This document shows positions 34,474-45,434 of a stretch of 64,000 bases of DNA, one piece after another. The translations under genes and the position numbers were made by a program. Where the stretch lies: positions 124,001 through 188,000 of the forward strand of contig JACGCK010000004.1 of assembly GCA_014925825.1 (NCBI GenBank), read 5' to 3'. Every line of letters begins with the position of its first letter. Positions within the stretch are counted from its first letter, which is position 1. The notes under the pieces were generated by a model. It worked only from the letters and a program-made list of their open reading frames with translations. It ran no database searches and was not told the origin of the DNA. This stretch comes from Pholiota molesta. Lineage: Eukaryota > Basidiomycota > Agaricomycetes > Agaricales > Strophariaceae.

Positions 34474-35166
34474 GGGAAGTAAAAGAACCAGTCAAAAGCG
34501 TTATTCCATGGTCGAGGATGTGTTTCTTTATATAACGCTTCGATAAGCCTCATGAGAATGAAAGAAGATTCCGACGGCCTCCGTAGTACTAGTTGGTCAT
34601 TTAGGTGGCCGTCATCTCGCCGAAGAATCGTTTACTGTATCACAACAGTGGCATGAGCCAAAGGCCCAAACGTGATGTTATGGATGTTATTTCCCTGACT
34701 CAGAAAAGTCTTAAAGAAAGATTCTATGCACTAAACAGACTCCTAAGACCATCAACAGGTTACTTCTGGGAACGATAGAGTGGTGAATTATGAGGACACA
34801 AAATGGCAGAAGAAAAGCAGTGGGAGCTTGAAGAAGCCGACGTCAGACACGGTCATAAGTAAGTACGTGGGATTACTCTGACGGGAAAGTGCTGATGAAA
34901 TCGGCGTTTTTATTCCGTGAAAAAGGTGATACAACCTGCATCAGTGCATGTCGAGCTACATAGTAGCAGGTTGGTAGCAGGTCCAACCAGAAAGTATCAA
35001 CATTGACGATGATTTTTTTTTTTTTTTTTTTTTTTGGTACAGAAACTGAGCCCCAGTTATACGGCGTGTTCCTCAATTTGAAAGTTCTAGTAATGCACCT
35101 TCCCTCTGAGTAATCACAGCCAGTGAGATTCGATACCATAACAATAAAGAAATTCTCGCATGACAT
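34474..35166. other. intergenic region with poly-T tract
   Basis: The promoter of P450-1 lies at the left. A run of 23 T lies at 35013-35035. No gene is recognised. Confidence 0.45.
35013..35035. repeat. 23-bp poly(T) tract
   Basis: An uninterrupted run of 23 T. It could be a microsatellite, a nucleosome-excluding promoter element, or the reverse of a poly(A) tail. No retroelement frame adjoins it, so I keep it as a simple repeat. Its exact length may be a sequencing artefact. Confidence 0.85.
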
Positions 35167-36836
35167 CTAGGCGGACTCACAAGTAGCAGAGTCGCTTCCC
35201 TCCAGCATGCTTACAACGAGCATGTCCCATTTTCGCAACTTTAGAATGTCATATAGCCTTTGTTCCATCTCGCCGATAGTGCCAGTCGGTAGAATCGAGG
35301 GGTTACAAGCGGCATGTGCCTCTAGATTGCGCTTGAGCGCAGCTGCGGACAGCTGATTGCAAGCATTCGGATTCGTTATCAATGGGGCAACGGGATTTAC
35401 GAGATAGCGGCTATGAATATCTTTATATCCATTAATATCACGGCATTAGAGAAGCACAGTGGATTAACAAGGTTTACTTACTATCAATGTACTTTTCGCA
35501 GGCCAAGGGGATTTCCACATCCATGACGCGTTTCTCTTTATGTATCGTCTCCGCTATACGCCGGATTCCAATCATCCAATACTGGTATCAAAAATTGACA
35601 AAAAAGATAGCTCAGATAGGAGGAGAATAGCTGGCACAGCATCATCGTTTATATCAGGGTTCCTCGCCAGAGAAAGTCGCAAGAGAGTACGTTTGAGGGA
35701 TACCAGAGGAAGACGCTGTGAGTCAGCTGAATACGTCTCACTCGTCAGTTTCCATCACGAAATGTACACACGCTTCATTCGTAATGCCCGTGTCATCCAG
35801 AAGCAATGCGGCAAGATTCGGGAGGTGGTGTATGTGCTGAATGTCTGAGTCTCGGATTTGAATTCCAGAAAACGATATTTCCGAAAGCGAACGAAAGTTG
35901 CCAGGTTTTCCCAAGACTAGCCCATAGTCAGCTAGACGGAGAAGATGCTGCTGTGACAGTCTTTACCTGAATATATAGCCTGAGAGTAGATATTCAATCC
36001 GTTTTCTTCATACATAGAGGGAGAAAAGTGAATGCTCTTGACGTCAGACTGAGAGAGGATTTTAAGCGAAGCCTGGTTGATATATCCTGAAGCGAATGGT
36101 CAGTAGGTATCGAAGAATTTCAGGATAAAGTACCATGGATGGCAAGAAAATCCATCAGCGCTTGTGGAGTATGATTCGGCAGTGCCAAAAGCCTTTCCTT
36201 GAGTCGGATGCCAGATAGAGCACGGTCAAGACTTGTTATCAAGTGGACTATATCGTTCTTAGGTTGCTCGACACTAGTCAAAACATGGTCCTTGAGCTGA
36301 GGCGAAGATAGGGAATCACTATATCGAAGCTGCTCCCTACGAAGTTCTACGTCAAAAGAACTGTCATTCGCAGATTGTGCAGAGCGAGCGTATTTCGGAG
36401 GAGCCTTTAAATCACTAAAAGATGCCTTCCGTTTTAAAACATGGCCACGGACTTGTGCGATGGCAACGGTCGTGAAATCCTTTTGGATTTCCATGCCTGA
36501 AGACTTTGGATGGAGCTTCGCAGACTCCGTAGGTGAATATGGTGGTAAATCGTCCTGAGCCGAGAGAGGGCTCGAGAACCATCCACGGCCAGAGGTGAAA
36601 TAACCATCGAGAATCCAGTCAGATCCCATAGCATCTTCAACATCATGCACATCACTATCGTGAACTGACTGTCCCAGCAGGCTCGTAAAATATGGAGAGA
36701 GACTAGGGTGAAGATTTGATGTTTTTTCGACATTCCGCGTTTTGCAACGGAGTGATTTGAGATATACAGCAGCAGGTATGGTGGGGCAATAGCATGGATT
36801 TTTGTCGTCGACTAGAGGGTTGTTATAGGCTTGCAT
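35167..36836 (-). CDS. leucine-rich-repeat-like protein with an apparent frameshift
   Basis: From the ATG at 36836 the first exon encodes about 235 residues of polar, Ser-rich sequence ([18 protein letters not shown] and others). Then come LRR-like units: [60 protein letters not shown], and [20 protein letters not shown] with [17 protein letters not shown]. These suit an LRR solenoid for protein binding. After TSIG, near 35574-35580, the frame is lost by one base; the next frame continues smoothly ([20 protein letters not shown]). The last exon ends [20 protein letters not shown] and a stop at 35167. Close similarity across the break suggests a real protein. Role unknown; substrate adaptors such as F-box LRR proteins look similar, but no F-box is visible. 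Confidence 0.65.
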
Positions 36837-37303
36837 TTCGATGAGAGTTGCGTGCGAGAGATCTAACCAAGAAAAAGACAGGTGGCTGGCAAAGTTTGAT
36901 ACGTGACGGTTCAGTGAAAGAAAGTGTCCCTAGTCGGAACCGCATCTCCAGACAATCCGGCTTTAGCCGACCAGTCTATGACCTCCCCCAAGCTCGTCCT
37001 GGGTATTCTGCTTTGAATATTGTCAGCAGTTGATTCTGTATGAAGTATTTGTACAGTCAAGTTCCATGTTATCTTTATGTTAGCTATATCTTGTTCCCTT
37101 GTCCTCAATCGGTGTGTTCCGTTGATGGATAAGATTCGGAAGACTGTCGACAGTTAGTCGATAACATTTTGGGGAACCGAACAAGCCCTATTTCAGCCAG
37201 CCAGATACCTCCTCAATACCTCCGCAACTATACCCGCTCGAAGCTAACATTGCGACGAGCAACGGAACGGACACCTTCCTAACTAGCAGGCTGAGCGCGG
37301 TCT
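36837..37303. other. divergent promoter region
   Basis: This 467-bp stretch separates the LRR-like gene (minus) from the p24-like gene (plus) and should contain both promoters. C/T-rich sequence near 37190-37260 fits the start region of the plus-strand gene. Confidence 0.4.
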
Positions 37304-38449
37304 ATGGGCTCGAACAGAGTCGGTAGCGTGTTTCTTGGCGACTTCCAGCGCCATCGGCTTCATCTCCCAACTTCGGCCCACAGCACCCCGCCTTCTTCTC
37401 CACCATCAACCACTGGCGGCTCACACACAGGCGTCTTCTCTATCTCACAATCACTGGCAATGGCATCTGAGGATATTGACAGGGATACCACTAATACGAA
37501 TCTCGCTGGATCGAAAGAACAACAAAGCTCGCAAGATGCAGACTTGCAACATGGACCTGGCAAAGTTGACCCCGCTCTTGCGCTGGAACTCCGTTTGAAG
37601 TGGCTGGAAGCCTTGATATTAGGCATGAAACAGGACCTGGGTAAAGATCGGAAAGGGAAAGCGCGAGAAGAATACACAGGCATTGCGACGGCGCACCTCA
37701 AGCCAGGGGAAACTCTGACGCGTCTGGCAGAAACGGTGCAGAGCAAACTGGATAAAGCGGTAGAGGACAATGAAGGCCTGAAGCGATTCATGGACAATTG
37801 TACGCCGATACCTTTATTCGGTCTTTTTCATGCTACCTTCCTGCTGTCATTGATGTATTTCAATTCATTGCTGACTCGCTCCCCACATTCCCGTAGATAA
37901 CCAAAATGCCCATCTTTTGACACCGTCTTTCGCTTTATCTGGAATCTTGCCGGATCCTCCAACGTATGACAAGATGTCTCCCGAGGAAATCAACGCGTTT
38001 CTCGCGGAAATGGAGCCTGACATACGCGCCGCTGACCGAGACATGTTGGAGATTGACGCCCTAGAGAAGAAGGGTGTTACTGGAGCAGGCAAACTTCCAG
38101 GCCTGTCATATTAGCGTTGAATTACTTCAAGCCAGTGGAACTGATATATTTTGCTACAGATTATGAGAAGTTAGAACCTCGTTTACAAGCGCTTCTGAAG
38201 GCTCATGAAGAAGACGCAAAACTCGCCACAGAACTTGAGGTCCGAATATCATCACTCGTAGACCGACATGCAACATATGTATGCTATTCGTACCTCTACT
38301 ATCTGGATAAATTGACTTGCGCTCCGTTGTAGGTCGATACGTTGTCCGAGCTCTTTGTCGCATGGGACGACACTCTAACAGAGGCAGAAGACAAGCTATC
38401 CCGTATGGAACGAGATAAAGAAAGACGCCTTCGCTTGGGTTTTGAATGA
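37304..38449 (+). CDS. coiled-coil protein, possibly dynactin p24 subunit
   Basis: Exons 37304-37799, 37897-38100, 38160-38278 and 38333-38449 give 311 residues from the first ATG. An in-frame ATG at 37460 (MASEDIDRD) would give 259, closer to the size expected, so the start is open. After a Pro/Ser-rich leader the protein is helical. It contains ALELRLKWLEALILGMKQDL, LTRLAETVQSKLDKAVEDNE, the central LPDPPTYDKMSPEEINAFLA and GVTGAGKLP, then YEKLEPRLQALLKAHEEDAK and LFVAWDDTLTEAEDKLSRME. The layout is that of dynactin p24 proteins (Pfam Dynactin_p22), which sit in the shoulder of the dynein activator. Intron 2 needs a GC donor (CCAG|GCCTGT at 38101). Dynactin is an inference from the pattern; a generic coiled-coil protein is the alternative. 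Confidence 0.65.
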
Positions 38450-38747
38450 CATTTTTCTGCATTACTTATTTGCTATATATTTCAAACTTTCTGGCATAAT
38501 TCACGCATTCATTTCAAGAAATATGATGATCAATATCATTCGCGAGCAACTGTTTTTACTATGTAGTGGTATGTTTGACTGATATACATTGATGGTAGGG
38601 TCAGGTAGGGTATGTGTACAACGCCAATGGAAAATTAGCTGAGATAATCGTATTGAAGCATATGTATTATTCGTGTCTTCGTTAATGAACGGGGCGATGT
38701 GTTCATGGCCAATGCCAGCATTGGGGAGTAACTCGTGTGGTAGTTGC

Positions 38748-40700
38748 CTATACCTCTTCTTCGACTGTTTCAGGCTCGGCTCTTTGAGTATCCTCGACTT
38801 CAGATTGCTTGACCTCTTCAGACGTTGAAGGAATGGCAGGAGCTGGATCAGTGGTCTTTGACTGTCTCGCACGCTCAGCGCGTTCCTTCTCTACCCACTC
38901 AGCAGCCTCCTTGATGGCATCGAACGGGCGAGTTTTGTATGCCATCAAATATCCTTGCAGCGCCGCCATCGAGAACTCCCGTTCAGGAATGGTCGCAGCG
39001 AATTTGTCTGCAAGCGAGGCTACTTTACGACGTGATAGCTTGGGTGCCCGAGCACGATGGGATGAACCGCCAAAGGCAACACTATCAGGAGAGGAAGACA
39101 TCTCGGCGACCCTTTCCTTTTCGTTGGCAGAAGAGTACCCAGAGTCATCGGCTTTTTCCGTTGTCGCTTCCTCATCAGCGTCGTTGTCTTCCTTTCCAAG
39201 CTCCGAGTCAGGGAGGTAGAAGCAGCGGTAGAGTTCTTTAGCCTGGTACTTGCTTGCGAGCTTGAATTCGATGTGGATATCCATGCGTCCGGGGCGGCAG
39301 AGAGCGGGATCAAGGGAGGAATACTTATTGGTGGTGGCGAAGAGGATACGACCTTCTTGTGCACCGACACCGTCGAGAGCGTTGAGAAGACCACTTAGTG
39401 TGATTCGGCTGGTGCTCTGTGCAGGAGGCTGATTGCGTTTAGATTCGGACGCCTTTTTGAGCTTGCCTAAGGTTTCTTCATCTTCCTCAGACTCGCGATT
39501 GAGAGTTTGGCTGAAGGCAGCGTCGATATCCTCCATAAGTGCGATGCACTTCTCTGCATGGCGAATGTCATGAATAAAATGTTCATCTTCCAGGCATAAC
39601 GTGGTTAGATCTTACTCACCAGGAAGTTCAGAAATGATATCGCCAAGGGCAGTGTCATCCAGTCCGAGGCGAGAAAGGGAAATAACATAGACATCGAGAC
39701 CCAGTTCTCCTGCCAAACTATGGATAATACTGGTCTTTCCGGAACCGGGTGCTCCATACTATTTATGGTAAAAAGAAATAGCATTGATCAGCATTTTCGA
39801 TGGCAGTAAATGTCATAACGTAACGTACCAAAAGGTAACCACGACGGAAAGGGATTCCACGTGCAGCATACCAGGGTTTGCTCTGCAAAAAGTCGCTAGC
39901 ATCGTCGATGAGCAAGTCCTTGATACCAGGATCCAAAACAATTGATTCATCGAACGTTTGGCACGAGAGGCAATATGACGCCAGCTGTTGTTCATGTCGG
40001 CAACATAAACGGAGATCATATTCTCTTGGGCTGCCTGATAGGTCTTCTTAGCCTCGAGCAGGATTTCGTTGAGGATGCGATGGTTCAGAGCCAAGATACT
40101 GAACAAGGCATTGAATGGCTGTATCATTTTTAAGGGAAGGCAAGCGTACCAAAGCTCAAGAGTATCGTCACGGCGACCATACATTCCCTCCCTTGTGCCT
40201 CGAGTGACTCGTATCCAGTGTTTTTTGTAAAAGAAAGAATGAACCGCAGTGTTCGCTGGAAGGTACGCCAATTGCCGCGTTTTGTTCATAATAGCGCTAC
40301 CGTCTTCCTTCTCCCCTTCAATCATGATAGCACTGGACACCAGACCGAAGGTCTGGGTGCTAATTTGAACATCGCGGACAGTTTCTAAGATTCAACAGGA
40401 ATCAGCACAAATAGCAAAGATGGTGAGTGAAGGAATGAGTGGCTCACTCCAAGAGGGCTGACTGGAGAGCCAGACCATCATCCAATCTAGCAAGAGAAAT
40501 CAACATAAGGTATGTCCAAACATGATCTCAAGCGTACCGTAGCTCGAATCGTCCTCTTCAAAACGAGCAGTTATAAAGATAGAGTTGTAGAGTTTGTAGT
40601 ACACATAAAATGCAAGACGCCTGAGGCTCTCCAGAACAGTTCCAAACAGGGCCAATTTTGCCCAATTACTCAGAGCAGAAAAGGATAGAAAAAAAGTCAT
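38748..40700 (-). CDS. bcs1: Bcs1-type AAA ATPase
   Basis: Minus strand, about seven exons; the last is 39553-38748. The N-terminal part has a hydrophobic segment (WAKLALFGTVLESLRRLAFY) and the Bcs1 N-domain (KKHWIRVTRG, then EGMYGRRDDTLELW, and RRGYLL before the nucleotide loop). The AAA core shows the Walker A YGAPGSGKTS, Walker B ALMEDIDAAF, the second region NALDGVGAQEGRILFATTNK, and RPGRMDIHIEF with the arginine finger. Bcs1 inserts the Rieske protein into complex III from the matrix side. Agaricomycetes carry many Bcs1 paralogues, so this may be a relative of the true Bcs1. The C-terminus is a long acidic extension. The ATG at 40700 was chosen; an open frame runs upstream without an ATG, so a leader exon is possible. 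Confidence 0.85.
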
Positions 40701-42051
40701 CAAGGAAGAGATATCTGTTGGAAAGGCGGCAGATTCTGGATTTGTTTGAGAGATGGTGCCATTGGCAGATGTCGTGTTTATGCATGCCCCCGACTGCAAC
40801 GAGTTGCTACTTAGAGCGGAGAAAATCTGTTGGGCTAGGACAGAGGAGTGGCCATTTTAGGGCGTCGAAGAGAATAAGGAATGAAAAACGAATCTCATAC
40901 TTTGCCCTTATAAAGCAAGGGTACCACTGCAATTGATGGGTCATGGGCATCGCTCACGGTCCCGATAGGCGACGATTTCTAGATGCGATCCATGCCTAAC
41001 TGACTCGTGTTGAACGCCATCTGACTCCCAGAGCTCTTCGTGGCCTAAATTTGACTCAAAAGTTACCGAATAAAGCTTGTTACCAACATTGCGCGCTTCC
41101 TGTATACACAGGTTTGAAGGGGAGGACTTGTTTAACCGGGGAAACACAGCGTGGTTGACGTACAGCAGCGTACAGCCTAGTGTATTGCCAACATGAGGTC
41201 AGAGGGAGGCTCCAGCGCCAAAGAGCCGCACAAGGTCCGTGGGAACATAATTATGCTGTGAGCCCGCCGTTCGTCATGGTTTCAGTTTGACCAAAAGCTT
41301 GACTATATCTTACACTGAACACTGCAGTAGGTATTACACCTCTACAACTGCTTTTTTCAGGGGACATGCTTAAAGTCATCAGACCAAAGCATCCTCAGGC
41401 TTGCTTTGATGATAAACCATTGACATCGGAAGGAAGGAAGGTGTCCGGAGCGCTTGACCAATTTAAAAGCTATGGTTTCTATTCATAAGTTATAGCTGAG
41501 CGCTGTGTCGATTTGTCCGATATTATCACTCAAGTACCCCCGGATTTACATCATTATCTTTAGTGGGCGCTTCTCAGGTGCTTCTGTCAACGCAAAATCA
41601 CCTCATGATCAGCATGCTATGCGATGTTCATTCCAATCATACAAGACAAGCTGATGCTCTGCATACTTCCTATTGCTGGAAGCTATAATGTTCAAGTCAT
41701 CATCGGGAAATATTTCAGGAGTCCAAAATTCCACTCAAAAGGTGGTGTACATTTCGATTCCGAATTAGCTACGAATAATAATGTAATTCTCAAACAGCGA
41801 GCGCTAGTGAGCATCGGACGATCGATAAGAACAAAGCTAGGTTTGGCACAGAGTTCCAACTGAATACCGCTGCAGGTTGATATGTCATTCTAAAGACATC
41901 CTCAGTTAGTTGTACCGATAACAATCGCATGGTTCGTTGACGCAAGAACACCAAAATTCTCCCACCGTGCTTCAGCCCTTCTGACTAACTGCCAAGTCAT
42001 TTAGTATTGCTGCTCTTTCGCTCCATTCGTATTTCGATGTTCTAAGCCTCG
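40701..42051. other. 1.35-kb intergenic region
   Basis: The upstream regions of bcs1 (minus) and P450-2 (plus) lie here. Short frames at 40941-41147 and 41624-41863 have no similarity I recognise. No repeat structure or RNA gene was seen. Confidence 0.4.
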
Positions 42052-44731
42052 ATGTTTAGCCTTTTAATCAAAGCTATTGCTCTGTCTGCGCTGCTTTGGA
42101 GTGTCTGGAAGGTATTCCGCCACAGGGTCCTGAAATCTTCCCTCGACAACATACCTGGACCGCCTGCAAAATCATTCTGGAGAGGTGTGTAACAATACGA
42201 TTTCTTGTATCTCCTCATCTAAATACGATTGACAGGGTCGTTCCGCGAATTCTACAATATAAATGGTTGGGCTTTTCATAGAGAAATGTCTGAAAGATGT
42301 GAGATCGAGTCCTCTTTTCTACTATGATTCGTAGCTGAGCATATTACTCTATAGATGGTGGTGTTATCAAGATAAAGGCATTATTTGGCGTATGTCCATG
42401 CTTTCATGCCTTTTGGACCCCACCCACATATCGTTTTCTTCAATTAGGAAAACCTGCTCTATATTTCTGATCCGAAGGCATTGCATCACATATTGGTGAA
42501 GGTGAGAAGTCAGAACCCGCTTTTACTATATTCACTATCTCAACCTCAGTATCTTTACTACCGCACTATCTTACTATAGGATCAAGAGATATTCGAACCT
42601 TCAGCATTTATTGCGTGAGTCGATATATATGTGTATGTGCTAAATCAACGAACACCTTCAAATCTCTCTTCCTTTCTCAGTATGAATCGGTTGACATTCG
42701 GCCCAGGCATTTTAGCAACGATCGGTTGGTTTAAAGCCACCTCTGCAGCCAAGTCACTTCTCATCGTTTTCCAAAAATCCAGGTGAACAACATCGTAAAC
42801 AACGCAAAATGTTGAATCCGGTCTTTTCGGTACCCCACATGCGTGAAATGGGTACGATATCGTCCTACTTTCAATCAACCAACTTGCAAGATCTAACGCA
42901 TCATTCTACTTATGTAGTTCCCCTTTTTTGTGATGTAACTCAAAAAGTATGTTGCTTTTCAACCTTATATATCATAAACTGATCTCGAAAGTTATTTCTA
43001 GCTAAGAGATACGATAGCTAAGAAAGTCAACAATGGACCTCAAGAAGTATTGCAATTGCTGTCAATCGGTGTTCCCTGTTTAATATTTGAATCTTAGATC
43101 GATATCATATCGTGGATGACCCGCACTGCGCTTGAATTGATCAGTCAGACTGGTCTCGGATTCTCGTTTGATCCTTTAACAGAAGATGAAGTCCCACATC
43201 CATATACGCAAGCTGCAAAGCACTTGATGTACGTCCTTCATTTAAAGAGCCCTCTTGACCTTAGCTTCTTTGTTGCAATTCTTACGAATCTTCTACAGGC
43301 CAGCTGTATTTGGTTTGAGGTTTGTGAATACCTATCTCAATGGTCTCTTCACACTTGGGCCAGCTAGCTTCCGGCGCTTTGTGGTGGACATCCTTCCTAT
43401 ACGGAAGGTACAGGATATTAAGTCCATAGTCGACGTTCTCCACAATACCTCAGTTGAAATTTTAAATATCAGGAAGAAGGCGTTGAAGGAAGGTGACAAA
43501 GCCATGGCTAGTCAAATCGGGCAAGGCAAGGATCTTATGAGCATACTCCGTAAGTCTGTATAGATGTTCAGCTTGATATTATTAACCCTTTGATGGGCCA
43601 TTCAGTGCGGGCGAATATGACCGCTTCAAAGGAGGATAGCTTGACTGACGAAGAATTGCTAGGTCAGATCACGTACGTCGTCTTTTGCAATCCCAAGTTG
43701 CTCGTTTGTTGACACCGTAACACCATCTGCAGCTCCTTGGTGTTTGCTGCAATGGATACTACCTCTACTGCCATGGCTCGTACGCTTCATTTGCTCGCAA
43801 CAAAGCAAGATGTTCAAGACAAGCTGCGAAACGAGATCATGGATGCTCGAAAGGCGCTCGGAAATCTGGACTATGATCAGTTGGTTTCTTTGCCATATTT
43901 GGATGCTGTTTGTCGAGAAACATTAAGATTGTGTGTTTTTTCCCATATTGGTTGGGGAAGTCCTTTCATGTAGCTAATTAATTGACCCCTCAGGCATCCC
44001 CCAATACCTGTACTGCGGAGAACGTATGTCGCCCTGGGTCTCATGACTCATCCTGCATTTGAATAACGGAAAACTAACTTCAATCCTTTTGCTGTTACCA
44101 GTGCTCTACGGGATGTCGTTATTCCTGTAAGTACGCCGATCAAGGGATTGGATGGGCAGGAAGTTCGCGAGCTCCACATTCCAGCCAATACAAATATTGG
44201 TGTAGGTGTTATGATCGGCAACTCCAGCCCCGAGATTTGGGGGGCGGGTGCAGAGGAATGGAATCCTGATAGGTGGTTGAACCCATTACCAGACACCGTA
44301 ATCAATGCTCGCATACCTGGCGTTTATTCGAATTTGTATGACCCCCTCGCCATTCACATACAAAAGACATCATCCTGACAGACCTATTCCATCTAATTTA
44401 GGTTGACCTTTAACAGTGGTGGTCGATCCTGCATGTGAGTGCCATAATATTTCACTAAGCATGTTTTTCAATTTCGACAAAATATATTATAGTGGATTCA
44501 AATTTTCGCAGTTAGAGATGAGTAAGCCTATGATTCAGATCTGCTCAATGCTCTTGAGTCTCATCATCTCTCGAAATTGCAGAGGTGGTCCTCTTAATGC
44601 TTATAGAATCATTCCGATTTTATCCTTCCAAGAAAGAGGTATTCTGGAGAATGACCGGAATAACGTCCCCAGTGGTCATAGGAGATGATTCGGGTCCTCA
44701 GCTACCTATCATTGTCGAGCGGGTTCTTTAG
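42052..44731 (+). CDS. cytochrome P450 monooxygenase (P450-2)
   Basis: About 14 exons from the ATG at 42052 to the TAG at 44729-44731. Anchor helix MFSLLIKAIALSALLWSVWK, hinge DNIPGPPAKSFW, then ENLLYISDPKALHHILVK, FGPGILATIGEQHRKQRKML, WMTRTALELISQTGLGFSFD, the I-helix AAMDTTSTAMAR, ETLRL at the K-helix, PDRWLNPLPD, and the haem loop FNSGGRSCIGFKFSQLEM, again with an intron directly after the Cys codon. The C-terminus reads WRMTGITSPVVIG and LPIIVERVL. It is clearly paralogous to P450-1 and P450-3 but more diverged than they are from each other. Role as for the others: an ER-bound monooxygenase of unknown substrate. All key residues are present, so it should be active. Confidence 0.88.
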
Positions 44732-45434
44732 CTTCTACTTTTGAAAGGAGCTTCGTTTTAGGACTCTGAAGAATGTCGTTATGATCTGCAGTCCTCCTTG
44801 AGTCCTCCGATTATCGAGTTTGGTTTGTATATGTATCTTTTTAATATTCAACAATATAATGCCACCTTCATTCTCAGATTTCATGAGGTGTACCAGATCG
44901 CTCTTATCATAATAGGCACTTAATATTGACTGAAGGCATATCTTGCAGAGTCTCAAGTTTATTCCGGCCAGCCAGAGGCCAGCGCCCAGATTGGGGCCGC
45001 GACTATGCCTGACTGACTATGCCTGGCGCGAACGACAATATTTCCTTTTTTGAACCCTGGGACCTTTCAAGGGACGACACCACTGGACTGTAGTGGACTG
45101 TTAACTAGACCAAGACTGAGCGCTATTCATGTCTCTCGAGCAAGGCCTCCCCACCGGATGAACCACCTTCAAATCTTGTTCTCAAGCTCTAGCTTCTCAA
45201 GACATTTCCCGAACGTTTCATCCGTCTCTCAGCACAGAAACATGGTGGAACAGTTAAACAGTTATGGCATACATCTGGCATACATATCCTTCTTCGAAAG
45301 ATGGAAACAGGGAGATCAAGATATCAACAACGGATGCGGCCCCAATATAGATCAATCTTCTCATGACTGTCATCATCGAACCACACATATAGGCAACTCA
45401 GGGATTGGAACATCCTCCTCCTCTCCCGGACACC
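44732..45434. other. intergenic region between the tandem P450s
   Basis: This 700-bp stretch contains the 3' flank of P450-2 and the promoter of P450-3. The open frame beginning at 45050 does not match any family and overlaps the P450-3 start in another frame. Confidence 0.45.

Noticed and set aside
35013..35035. Poly(T) as the reversed poly(A) tail of a retrotransposed element
   Set aside because: No reverse transcriptase, no retrocopy and no target duplication is visible beside it.
39020..39394. Minus-strand 124-codon frame overlapping the Bcs1-type ATPase
   Set aside because: It is a second frame of the same strand inside the ATPase exon; the AAA motifs are in the other frame.
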